Assembly: GCA_026119935.1 (NCBI GenBank)
Contig: JALRMH010000009.1
Span: forward strand, 806,001-870,000
Direction of reading: 5' to 3'
Length of the DNA: 64,000 nucleotides
Origin: Endothia cerciana
Lineage: Eukaryota; Ascomycota; Sordariomycetes; Diaporthales; Cryphonectriaceae
The first letter of the stretch is position 1; each line of letters opens with the position of its first letter. The translations under genes and the position numbers were made by a program. The notes below the pieces were generated by a model. That model did not search any database. It was not told where the DNA came from and saw nothing but the letters and a program-made list of their open reading frames with translations. Below are positions 11,589-21,383 of this stretch, one piece after another.

Positions 11589-11589
11589 C
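11551..11589. repeat. (AAC)n microsatellite in Mis14 leader
   Basis: Thirteen AAC units just before the preferred start codon of the Mis14 gene. If translation began at the upstream ATG (11502), these would encode a run of Gln. Confidence 0.95.
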
Positions 11590-11630
11590 GACAACCAACT
11601 CCATCCGGCCCCGCCAACAAATCCAACACA

Positions 11631-12527
11631 ATGGACGGCAGTGCACACCGCAAGATCGAGCTGCAGTCCCCCGAGGACCTGACCTACCTGATCAACAACG
11701 TGCGGCGCGCCGCGGCAGAACACATCGGCGCCGCGTTCCCGCCTGTCGAGGGCAACGACGCCGAGGAGGACGAGCTGCGCGTGAGAATCGAGCAGATGGT
11801 CAACGATGTCCGCACACAACCCTCCCTCCCTCCCTCCCCCCTCCCCCCCGGGCCCCCCACCTTCGGCCTTACCTAGTCACGCCTTCTATATGGGGCCATG
11901 CCAGTGGCTGACAGCCTGTGATGTGAATGAAAACAGTACATACACCAAACATTCACCCTCGCCGCGCCCAACCTCTCCATCAACGGCTTCGAGCTGGACG
12001 CCCGCACCTTCCCCGCCGTGTACCTCTCCGACCTCAGACCCTCGGCCTCGGCAGTGAACAGGCCCGCCGGCGCGGGCGAGGACGGCCCCGAGGTCCAGTA
12101 CGAGCCCTTCGACGCCCGCAAGCGCGCACGCCTCGAGGACCTCGCGCGCGAGGAGGAGGACCTCATGCGGGAGATCGCCGCGCTGAAGCGCAGGGTGCCC
12201 GCCGCCGCCGCGAGGGGGTACGCGGACGGGTTCTGGGAGGGTGTCAGGGGCGACGAGGCGGCGTTCGAGGAGGCGAGAGAGCAGGCCGCCGCCGCCGCGG
12301 CGGTACCTGTGGGCGGGGAGGAAGGGGAGGAGGAGGAGGGAGGGGGGGAGAAGCGCCCCAAGGCCATGCTGGAGGGGCTGGGACAGCTCGAACGGCGGGA
12401 CGATACCCAACGGGGTTATCTGGGTATTGTTGATACGCTGGGCCGGCTGAAGAGGGAGATGCCGGCCGTCGTGGCCAAGATGGAGAGGGCAAGGGTCGCC
12501 GGGGAGTATGTTGTCACGGAGCGGTGA
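11631..12527 (+). CDS. kinetochore protein Mis14/Nsl1
   Basis: Two exons, 11631-11807 and 11937-12527, give 255 residues. Mis14/Nsl1 is one of four subunits of the Mtw1/Mis12 complex, which links centromeric chromatin to the Ndc80 microtubule-binding complex. The family signature is the N-terminal KIELQSPEDLTYLINNVRRA, followed by YIHQTFTLAAPNLSINGFEL. The middle (about residues 115-165) is charged and helical (RKRARLEDLAREEEDLMREI) and fits a coiled coil; an Ala/Glu-rich, Gly-rich linker follows. I chose 11631 (acaATGG context) because the in-frame upstream ATG at 11502 would add a poly-Gln stretch encoded by an AAC microsatellite. The donor gtccgc is non-standard, so this junction is less sure than the others. 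The 129-nt intron is C-rich. Confidence 0.82.
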
Positions 12528-13017
12528 GGCGATGGGCAGGCGAGGGAGGCAAGCTTGCGTGCGTCTGTCGGCGTTCTGGCGATTTGGTGGTCTACCCGAG
12601 GCAGGTTCTGCGACATATGATACCAGGATGACACTTGCGATGGCGCCAGGGCTTCACGAGAAGCCATGACATGATCGAGTCGTCCCATGCTAATATATTC
12701 GTGTTGGCGACGCCTCGCGGAGCGAACAATCCGCAAAACCAAGATGCCAGGAGCTAGTTGACCACACTTCATTACCCTTTGGTCATCCTCGAGTTGCAGT
12801 GTCAGGAAACACTCCAGTCTATGAACTTGACCGCTTCCGGTATGTGTATTCAGGGGTTGGCATCTTGTAACGTCGCATTTATCTCAATACCTTGCGATGC
12901 TTTACGCCCGCCAATGATCCATCCGCATTGCAAACCCGGGCTAGCCTCATCCCACGCGTTGCTCCCGTTCTCCTCTATCCCATAAGCCGCCCAAAATTCA
13001 ACAGACACGCACGTCAT
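12528..13017. other. convergent 3' intergenic region
   Basis: About 490 bases between the converging Mis14 and Sec14 genes. No gene is seen; presumably both 3' UTRs and terminators. Confidence 0.6.
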
Positions 13018-14329
13018 TTATGCAGCGGCGGGCGCATCAGCCTTCGCACCCTCCTCAGCCGCGACGGGAGCTTGCGCCTCCTCCCTGGCGACCTCCGGCG
13101 CGGGCTCGGGGTCATCCTTCTTGGTCTCGATAGCCGCATCATCCGCCTTCTTCTCCCACTTGGGTGGCTTGGCAAACTCCGGCTCCGTCCACGGCCCCTT
13201 GTCGCTGAACATGCACCCGCCCTCGCACTCGCACGTGCCGCCAAAGGCCTTGGGGAGGCTCTCCGCTGGCACGTGCTGCAGCAGCTCTTTCTGGTACCCG
13301 CTGCCGAGGATGTGGATCTTCTGGACGGTGACGGGGTCGATCCAGCCCTTGACGACGGACCAAACGGTGGAGAAGCCCCACGGGGAGTTGATGACGAACA
13401 GCTTGCCCAGGCGCTCCGGGTAGTAGTTCTGGCTCATGTTAGACGCCTGCTTCAGGTAGCCATACACGGAGGGCGCCTTGCCCAGGCCCACGCCCTTGAG
13501 GTCCATGATCGTGCAGCACGTCTCGAGGAGGTGACCGGACTTGCGCGAGCAGGCGGGCAAGCGCGGGTCGGCCACGCGCTCGTACTCGACGGCCAGGTTG
13601 GTCAGCATGCGCTCCGGGGTGGTGATCTTGTTCATGGCGTTGATATCGACACTGCCCAGCTGCTCGATGTAAACCGGTCGGCCGTCCTGTGGGAAGGGGA
13701 TGTCAGCTACTGCTGCATAAACCAGCCACTTTGACCACTTTGACATCTGTGCGAGGTACCCCCGGCTGGGTTGGCCAACCGTCCGTCCTGAGGGAGGCAT
13801 ACCTTGTCGGTCTTGTGGTAATACTGCGGGTAATACTTGAATATGGCCTCCTTCTCAGGGTATTCCCACGTGGGCAGAAGCTCATCCAGCTTGGTGTCTT
13901 TCCGCCACTTCTCTGCGTTGATGAACCTGCATAGCGATGTCAACATGTCGTTCTTCGACCGGGCCTATCTGTAGCCTCCAGTGCGTGTCTCGTCTGTCAA
14001 GGGAAGGGTCTCACATCGTCTCGGTAGCAGTCAGGTCGAACTTGCGCGCGCGCAGGAACCGCAGCTGTAGACATCGCCCATGTTAGCCCGGGAGCCTTGC
14101 TTGACCCGCATATTGCCTCGGGGCGGCGACGTACCAGCGTCAAGGTGTCAAGGCGCTCGGTGTAGCCCTTCTGCTCGAGCGAGGCGCGCAGCTGCTTCAC
14201 CTTCTCCTGCTGCTCCGAGGTCAAGTGGCCAGGGTGGCCGTCTTGCTTGACGGGGGCGACGACGGGGAAGTCATAGTCGTCGTACTTGGGGTCGAGTTGC
14301 ATATCTCCGGAGTTTGTGGGTGCAGCCAT
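13018..14329 (-). CDS. SEC14: Sec14-type phosphatidylinositol/phosphatidylcholine transfer protein
   Basis: Four exons read leftward: 14329-14135, 14064-14015, 13926-13803, 13686-13018; 345 residues, all joins in frame. A CRAL-TRIO N domain (LTSEQQEKVKQLRASLEQKG, then LRFLRARKFDLTATETM) precedes the CRAL-TRIO lipid-binding fold (DGRPVYIEQLGSVDI, CCTIMDLKGVGL, YYPERLGKLFVINSPWGF). The C-terminal 60 residues are Ala/Glu/Lys-rich and low complexity, longer than in yeast Sec14. Sec14 exchanges phosphatidylinositol and phosphatidylcholine and supports PI4P production and Golgi secretion. The start at 14329 is the Met of MAAPTNSG; an in-frame upstream ATG-less extension was discarded. A second, more distant family member lies at 54909-56819 in this window. 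Confidence 0.95.
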
Positions 14330-15620
14330 GTTGACGTATTTCCTAGGCGGCGGGGAGGTCAAGTGTTGACGGTGAGAGCGAAGGGGAGTGAGGTGGAAAG
14401 CAGGAGGGTGATGATGTAGGTAGGAGGGGAGGGGTTTATTAAGAGATAATCTGTTTTCTTCTTGACTGCAGGCCTGAAAATAGATCTGGGTGGCAGTCTA
14501 GGAGGTCAAAAGGGGCCTGGGAAGAGACACAACTGTCCAGAAAGATCACCAGGGGGTGGATGCGGTGGGGATTGAGAGAAGCAAACGCCCACGATGCGGT
14601 CTCCTATTTAATTCGGAGCCCTGTCTGTGATGCTGGCCGGTTGGTGGGGGGAGGGTCTGGAGGGTCTAGCCGTGTCCAGCATTCGCCATACCAAAGCGCA
14701 GGCGGTGTCCACGCTAGATACTGCCAAGGTTGCCACCCAAGCTTGGTTGGTCTTCAGCAAGCCTCCCTTCATAACGAACTCGGCTCGCACTGCTAAACGC
14801 ACAACATGGTTCGGCTCGCGACCCTATCAGCCTGCCGCCTGTGCAGATGCAGACCCTGAGCACACCCCCCCCCCCTCACATTTCCAGGGACGCGTATTGC
14901 TATGCGCATAGCAGGGGGTTGGCTATAACAGAGACCGCCCCACTGCTCGTTGATTCATGATCATCAGCGCATCTTACTATGTAGTACATGTGGAGAGCAG
15001 GCTCATACCGTATATCTTGCTTCCGACCCGGGCCTTGTCCAGCGCATTCCTCCATTCAGGGTTCCTGGGCTGCGGCACATGCGAAATATTGCTCATTATT
15101 CTAAGGTAATGTTGGGGGCCGGCCTTTCACGGGACGGACGTTGTCAGCTTATTAGGATGTTTCAAGGCCATGATTAGAGCGCGTACGGCAGGTCATCAAT
15201 CGAATGACAACCCGAACCAATCTAAATGCACACAGCATTCTCGGTCCACACGATCAATAACTTGTTCCGCATACTCAAGTGCAACACTATGGAGACAGTT
15301 GTCACTAGGTAGGATGGCGTCAGTTCTGGTGGTCAGTAGTCAGGCCGTGACCAATCTAGAGACGACGCCAGACGGAGGAGACTGGTAGCCACTACGCTGG
15401 GTGACTAGATGTCCTCATGGTTCGCCTCCCCGTCGGAACTTGTCTGGCCCAATGTATGGCCTTTTCCAAGCCATCCTTCACAATTGTGAAGGTCACTTTG
15501 GTACGATTCAGGAGGTCGTGCCTCTCATCTCGCCATATCATCTTAAAGCGTCGCTGCTGAAAAAATGTCCCCCATGTCGGAACAAACTTCTTTGTCGGAG
15601 TTTAGATTTCATGGACCATC
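14330..15620. other. gene-free stretch upstream of Sec14
   Basis: About 1.3 kb between the start of Sec14 and the 3' end of prefoldin 3, both on the minus strand. No gene is supported. The part next to 14330 is presumably the Sec14 promoter and leader. Confidence 0.5.
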
Positions 15621-16637
15621 TCAGCCGCCTGTTTTGACGTTCTCCTTGTCTTCTGCGCCGGCATCGTCTTCACCCTTCTCTTTGCGCTTCTGTACCACAT
15701 CCCAGTTGTACACTCTGGCTACCGCAACCTCCATGGTCTGTTCTCATGTCAGCCTCACCTGTTCACAGAGAAGGCACATCAAAACAAACCGTAATTTGTT
15801 CCCTCAAGAACTCCAGGTCCTCCTCGCAGTTCTCGAGACTCTTCTTCGCATCGCTCAATCGTCCGTCCAGTAGTGTCTCGGCCTCATCCATGGGATATGC
15901 TAGCATCGTATTTGCCTGCGAGCCCGTTCAGCAATGGCCCTCGTTTGGCTCGAGAAACTGACGGGGGTCAACCGTACACCAAGCCATATGTACACCTCGT
16001 CCGTTAGCGGCACCTCAGCCTTGGCGAACAATGTGTCGTTCAGCTCGAAGGTCGTCTCGATAGGACCAGACTCCTCCTATAGTTCTGCATCAGCCCCTGT
16101 GTTTCTCATCCCTTGCTCCAGTGAGCATCGTACCGTTCTCGTCTTCAGAAATTTGACTGTGTCCAGCGTCTTTTGTATGTCTGGTATCTTCTCGTTCAGG
16201 CCAAGCGCCTTGCGCTGCAGTGATGATTCCATAAACTGGTATTTTCTGTGCACACGACGCTTGTCAGCTGGACTGTCCATTTCCGGTTCTCAAGGTCTCC
16301 TGCCTAGGCAAGGTCTGCACCAGGGCGCATGTTTTCCAGCAGGAGGTTCATCCTCTGCCAGACCTCGCGCAGCTTCCTAGTCCCCGTCCAACCCAGAACT
16401 TTTGATATGACGACTCACGCGATCATCTCCTGGAACTTTCCCATCGTGGATTCAACCTCTGCGCGAGAGGTCACATAGTCCTCGACCTTGTCGACGAACG
16501 GCGCATACGGTATACCCCGAGGGTTGGTGGGGGTATCTTTGCTACAGCACAAGACTTGGGGTCAGCACTCGAGCATCATGAGCAGTCATTCTCCTAGGTC
16601 ATTACCCTATCGCTGCAGCTTTTCCCTGGCTTGCCAT
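15621..16637 (-). CDS. prefoldin subunit 3 (Pac10 / VBP1 type)
   Basis: Six exons read leftward: 16637-16606, 16541-16419, 16245-16134, 16076-15978, 15915-15790, 15737-15621; 202 residues. Prefoldin is a hexameric cochaperone that hands nascent actin and tubulin to the CCT chaperonin. Subunit 3 is an alpha-type subunit. Recognisable segments in order are NPRGIPYAPFVDKVEDYV, KYQFMESSLQRKA, GLNEKIPDIQKTLDTVKFLK (N-terminal coil), ELNDTLFAKAEVP and VYIWLGANTMLAYPMDEAE (beta hairpins), and LENCEEDLEFLREQITTMEV (C-terminal coil), with a charged tail. Every exon junction keeps frame. The second intron (173 nt) is longer than the rest and carries a coding-like stretch on the same strand; see findings. 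Confidence 0.93.
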
Positions 16638-17480
16638 CCTGTCGATGTGGGAAACTCTGCCAAGTAGTGGTGGTGTGAAGATTGGAAATTCAGTTGCGTC
16701 GATGGAGAGCTCCGCGCCGACCGCATGACAGGCAATTGATGGTGGGGCAGCTCTCCAACTGGGTTGACCTTGTTAGAAGATATGCATCTATCGGGGAGGC
16801 AGCTTCCAACAAGGCTGTGGCACCCTAACCCGTAGGACATCTTTGGTGTGTATTTAAACCAGTAACTGCGCATGGAGAGTATGTAAGGGTAAAATCGATC
16901 TACGAAAGGGAAAAGGTTTCCAGTGTGACTATAGTACATCTAATTGAAGAGAATTTTTCAAAATGAATAAAAAAAAGAGAGAAAGAAAGAAAAACAACTA
17001 CTGGCCGGGGTGATTGTTCCGTCTAATACCACACCACAAGGGCTGCCAACCTTTGCTGCATCTGCTTAGGGGCCAATGGAAGTGAGCAGTTCAGACGACA
17101 TCACTAGCAGGAAGACATTTGCTCTCTAGCCGTTCGATGTCTGCCATAACCAATGAGATTGCCACTCGTTGACAGGAAGAGAATATAGCGTCGAAGTGAG
17201 AGCACTGCCGGCCAAACAATTACATCAGACAGGCAAAACTAGTCTTCAGAAGAAGTGAAAATATCGGGCATACTAAGATCAGGGTTGTATATTCCAAGTA
17301 AGGAGCTTAACTAGGCAAGATGACGACATCTCATTCTGGCAAACCATCGCAGACGCCTCTCCTCCCCGTGGCATGAGTAGCAGTGCCTATTCGTGTCCTA
17401 CAAACCATCAGCCAGTGGAGTAGGCAAAAATCCACCCATGGCTGCATCTAGGCCATTCAACACATACCCCATCAACGGAC
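16638..17480. other. gene-free stretch
   Basis: AT-richer than its neighbours, about 840 bases. No gene is seen. The first part should carry the prefoldin promoter. Confidence 0.5.
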
Positions 17481-18187
17481 TCAAGGCAGGCCGCTCCATT
17501 CCCCCCACCTTGTGAGTGATGCAAACCATCCAGCCGCCGGTGTGAAGGCTCCATATAGGACTGACTGAAGCCATGCCGCAATCGATCCTAGCAGCATGAA
17601 TATTAGCAAAATCATCATTGTCATGTGACTAGGAATGTTAATGAATGAGGTGTTTTGAGGCTCATTAGATGTTACCCCCAGAGCTCCGAAGCCCAGAGCT
17701 CTAAAGGGCAGCACGATAGGCCACGCGGGTCCAAATATAGCCGGCATGATAAGGTACATGATGAGAAGAAGCAGAAAGATACTAAAATCGAACCCTTGCT
17801 CCTCTGCCCATACCTCTAGGCACGACTTGCCACCCTCAGCAGTAGTGGCCAGATCCTGAGCAACATGTGAGCCCTCTTCCATATCCATGAGCTTGGCGAG
17901 CGCGCCTATCGTGCAGAACTGAGCTGCGTTGTTTATTTGAGCTATGCAATACATACTGAGTGTCCTATAACATCGATCAAAGCCGGACGGAACCCGCCTC
18001 CTAGCTTGACATCCCTGATCAGCTCCTTCACCCTGTTGAAAATCATTCCGTGATTCTCCTCTGATCGGAGGTAGTCGATCTGCTGCGTAATGTTGACGTT
18101 GGCAATCTCGACGAGGACGTCTGAGGCCTGCGTTATCAGGTGGCCGATGGCCTGCGAAACGGTATCGACAATCGTTTCCACATCGTA
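17481..18187 (-). CDS. unknown membrane protein, 5' end unresolved
   Basis: Two exons are visible reading leftward: about 18187-17957 and 17918-17481, joined in frame by a 38-nt intron (gtatgt...ctcag). The right-hand exon has no usable ATG: the frame starts after a ctag acceptor-like site near 18197, so a first exon further upstream is probably missing from this model. The N-terminal part (VETIVDTVSQAIGHLITQAS) looks like an amphipathic helix. The C-terminal exon encodes two strong hydrophobic helices (about FSIFLLLLIMYLIMPAIFG and MTMMILLIFMLLGSIAAWL) and ends shortly after a Trp-rich tail. I do not recognise the family. An internal Met (18046) could serve as start if no upstream exon exists. 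The base composition is more AT-rich than in the housekeeping genes. Confidence 0.45.
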
Positions 18188-20236
18188 GAGTTGAGAGGTC
18201 TAGTATGAAAATGTCTCGAGTGCGCGCATGCGTGTGTGTGCGTTATTCCAAGGGTGGAAGCGGGTGCAGCATTGGATGGTAGCGGAGGGAGCACGGGCAA
18301 GCCACGGTGTGACACAAAGGTACTGACTGTGTAAGCTGCCAGTAGATGTCTAACCGCCACTTGGCACGTGGTTCAACATCGTTTTTCCCAGCAGGCGCCC
18401 AGGAGACGCCGTTTCAATAGAGCGAATCTCAAGTAGATGCAAGACATCGCAGCCACCTAGCATTGAGGGAAGGTGTGGCAGGAAGCCAAGAATAGGATGA
18501 TGGCAGTAAAGCATCACCGTGTGCCATAGCAAGCAGCTGTTTGCTGTGCATCCATATTTGTTGCCACAGAAAGAGTAAGAGCCCACAACATTACGATAAA
18601 CATGTCAGAGTAATAGAAGATAAATCAATACTATGTAGTATGTCATTCGAGCATTCATTGGTCTTTGGGCTGAACGATTCGGGCCTTACTAGTCACTGAA
18701 GAATCATCATCACGGTTCCTTTGTCCAGTGAGGGGGTCCTTGAGCAAGCTCCTACGTCAAGCCTTCAGCATTCTGAAACCCTCATTGACAGACTTGGTGC
18801 TGAGAGAAGATCGATCATTTAGAGTCATTTGCCTGTATTCCCGGCCACTTGGCAATGTGCTTGGGTGATTTACTGTGTGTGACCTTTGGTGTCGCTATTG
18901 CTTCTGCCATGGAGCTGTACAAGACACCGAGTAGATACAGCCTTCTCCCTGCCCAGGTAGTGTCAAAAAAGATACTCTTCTAGCAAAGCTATGCATGAGG
19001 ATGTAATACGCATCACCATTGACAATATGTAGAGGACACGGCATTACTTCTGCAAAGGTAGACCCCAGGATTAGATGTCATGCATTAGAACATTCACAGA
19101 CCTTCCGCAGTCTCGGCGTTCTGACATTGGTTCGTCCCATCTTCCTTCCTCTTGTCGAGTAGTCTCGCAGGATCGTCTCGCGAGGCTTTTGTGATTATAG
19201 CATTTGTCCCATACATATTCCGAGCCCTCTCCGGTTGTCTCCCGATCTAGCTAAGTATGACATGTTTATGTTGACAGGCAAGTAAGAAACATCTAGCCTG
19301 TTTTCATGACGGCCAGGCCTTCTCTGATCGCCTCCCCACGATGCCTTCTCAGCTGATGGTTTTTGCAATCGTTGAGTCTCACAGCCTACCCAAGAAGTCC
19401 GATGCAGCAGTCTGTTCCCGGCTATAAGCCCAGTAGACTTATTCGAGCAGGACCCAACCCACAGCAGCCTGAGCTGACAGCCCCTAGGCACTGCTAAAGC
19501 AATCTATCAATTGAAATAGCATGGTTACATGGTCTATATTACACGACCCAGGCCCGGCTAATAGACGGTCTTACGCCAAGCAGAGGCTGCGGCTCATAAG
19601 CGCTTTCAAAGGTGCGAGTCTGCTCACTCCTCGGATCTTAGCGCAGCCAGCCCTCCGGTCGTCGAACCGGGAGGCCCAATGAGGGATTGCAGCAGAGCCG
19701 GCTGCTGGAATGCCCTCGAGGTAAGAGAGCTGGAGAGTCTGCTGCGGATTTAGAAACGCTCCTCAGCAGGGTGGCCCAATCTCGAGCCGGCCAGCTTGTT
19801 TCGGTCAAGCCCACGCACGGCAAAGATGTGGTGAACAATTCGAGCCCGCCGTCCGGATTCTCCTTCGCATCGCCCATCTAACGAGCCTCGTCTGTCATGT
19901 GCTCGCTCCCTGCAGCCGTATACCTTGGTGATGGAGGCCGCGTATAAGTACTCTGATCCTCGCCAACCTAAGCCGTCCATCGTTTCCATCATTAACAGAA
20001 AGAAATCCCCTCAGTCTCCAATTGCTCTGTTGGCAAGTTTCACTCTTCTTGTTCCTCAGCGTGCGCTCCGGCAGCAGCCGATTCGGATTCGGCTACGACT
20101 ATACCTGGTGTATATCGCGCCTACAACGTTCTTTTGCCCGACTACAGTGTCCACCTGGGCACTCCGGCAGTAGCACACACCTGCATCAAGACCCAGAAAC
20201 ATCCAGTCTCGTCCAAAATCATCTGCCGCCGCGAAG
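18188..20236. other. divergent intergenic region before the secreted precursor
   Basis: About 2 kb. A missing first exon of the membrane protein may lie in the first 400 bases. A TATA-like tataagta sits at 19943-19950, about 290 bases upstream of the precursor's ATG, followed by a pyrimidine-rich leader. No other gene is supported. Confidence 0.5.
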
Positions 20237-21076
20237 ATGCAAACGACAAACGCCTTCGGCACCATGCTCGCCGCACTCGTGGCGACACAAGGCGTTCTCG
20301 CCGCGCCTGCCGCGCCCGGGAGCGTTGACGGCCTGGCGAAAGGAGGAGAGTACGCATCCGAGGGCCACCGGAGCTACGCGCTCCGCGAGGAACCCATGGA
20401 AGTCCAAGACCTCCCGATGGATACCGTCCACCGGATCCTGCCAGCAGCCCCCGACATGTGCGAGCCGGGCGTCGTGTGCAAGCGTGAGCCCAAGGGCGGC
20501 CTGGCTGGGGGCCTCCTCGACATCTTCGGGAAGCTCCTGAACGGCGCGGGCAGCGATTATTCTTCCTCTTCCGAGCCCGCACAGCAGAGCAGCAAGCGTG
20601 AGCCCAAGGTCGGCCTGGAGGACCTCGTCAGCATCTTCGGGCATTTCCTGGACGGCGCGGGCGGCGGTAATTCTTCTCCTGAGCCCGCGCAGCAGAGCAG
20701 CAAGCGCGAGCCCAAGGGCGGCCTGGCTGGGGGCCTCCTCGACATCTTCGGGAAGCTCCTGGACGGCGTTGGCAGCGATGGTTCTTCTTCCGAGCCCGAG
20801 CAGCAGAGCAGCAAGCGCGAGCTTGCCAGCCCCCCTGGCCTTGTCGAGAGTCCGCCGGGGGGTCCCCTCACGGAGCCCACGGTCCCGAGTTCAGTGTTCA
20901 ACGAGACGCGCAAGCCTCAGGATGACCCCCTGGTCGGCCTGGACACGTACGAATACCCGCCTGGCCGTGATATCCGCATGGGCCTCGGAAGCGCCGAACA
21001 GAGGAGCTCTGAGGGTGATATGACCAATGTTTACACTACCAGCCCACTGCACAGACGCGTACGGCAAAGGACCTGA
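20237..21076 (+). CDS. secreted Kex2-processed repeat precursor
   Basis: Single exon, 279 residues. Residues 1-23 form a signal peptide (hydrophobic MLAALVATQGVLAA core, Ala-rich cleavage site). A pro-region follows with the only two cysteines (75 and 81). Four Lys-Arg sites (82-83, 120-121, 156-157, 193-194) cut out three similar peptides of 38, 36 and 37 residues including the dibasic end. Each starts Glu-Pro-Lys, has a Gly/Leu/Ile/Phe-rich amphipathic segment such as GGLAGGLLDIFGKLL, and a Ser-rich tail ending QQSSKR. The layout fits fungal Kex2-processed repeat proteins, which release several copies of a peptide in the Golgi. The core segment resembles membrane-active helical peptides by composition, but activity is inference. 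No DUF3328-type, methyltransferase or tyrosinase gene of a ribosomal-peptide cluster is visible nearby. The C-terminal 85 residues are Pro-rich and unrelated to the repeats. Confidence 0.82.
   Translation: MQTTNAFGTMLAALVATQGVLAAPAAPGSVDGLAKGGEYASEGHRSYALREEPMEVQDLPMDTVHRILPAAPDMCEPGVVCKREPKGGLAGGLLDIFGKLLNGAGSDYSSSSEPAQQSSKREPKVGLEDLVSIFGHFLDGAGGGNSSPEPAQQSSKREPKGGLAGGLLDIFGKLLDGVGSDGSSSEPEQQSSKRELASPPGLVESPPGGPLTEPTVPSSVFNETRKPQDDPLVGLDTYEYPPGRDIRMGLGSAEQRSSEGDMTNVYTTSPLHRRVRQRT
20486..20818 (+). repeat. three tandem peptide repeats in the precursor gene
   Basis: Units at 20486-20599, 20600-20707 and 20708-20818. The first 54 bases of units 1 and 3 are identical (20486-20539 and 20708-20761), while unit 2 has diverged in sequence but keeps the frame, the start residues and the QQSSKR end. 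Confidence 0.9.
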
Positions 21077-21326
21077 GGGAGAACAACGACAGGCGCAAAC
21101 ATTCAAGGCGCCACCAGCCCGGCCAATATCGACCAGTGGAGAGACGGCTCTTCCTCCGCAATGTGCCCATCTGGGGTGCCCGGGAGGCGGGCGGGGGGGA
21201 TGGGTGGCCGATGAAAGGGAATCTTGAGGCGCAACTATGCTGTGCCTACCAAGGCGGACTGGTTAAGGGTACTTGGAGTGCTCGAGATGAGTGCACGGTT
21301 GGAACGGGCCCCGCCTTTGAGAGGTA

Positions 21327-21380
21327 AGTCAGACCACCCCCCTTTGGATCACCCCCCCCTTTGGATCACCCTGGTCAGCT
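21327..21380. repeat. left terminal inverted repeat
   Basis: Begins agtcagaccacccccc and contains two near-copies of a 17-base unit (ctttggatcaccccccc type). It matches the reverse complement of 23131-23184 over about 54 bases, starting just inside the TA duplication. Confidence 0.93.
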
Positions 21381-21383
21381 ATA

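Noticed and set aside
16638..21076. A classical fungal RiPP cluster around the precursor
   Set aside because: No DUF3328-type, tyrosinase, methyltransferase or peptidase gene is visible within the flanking sequence.
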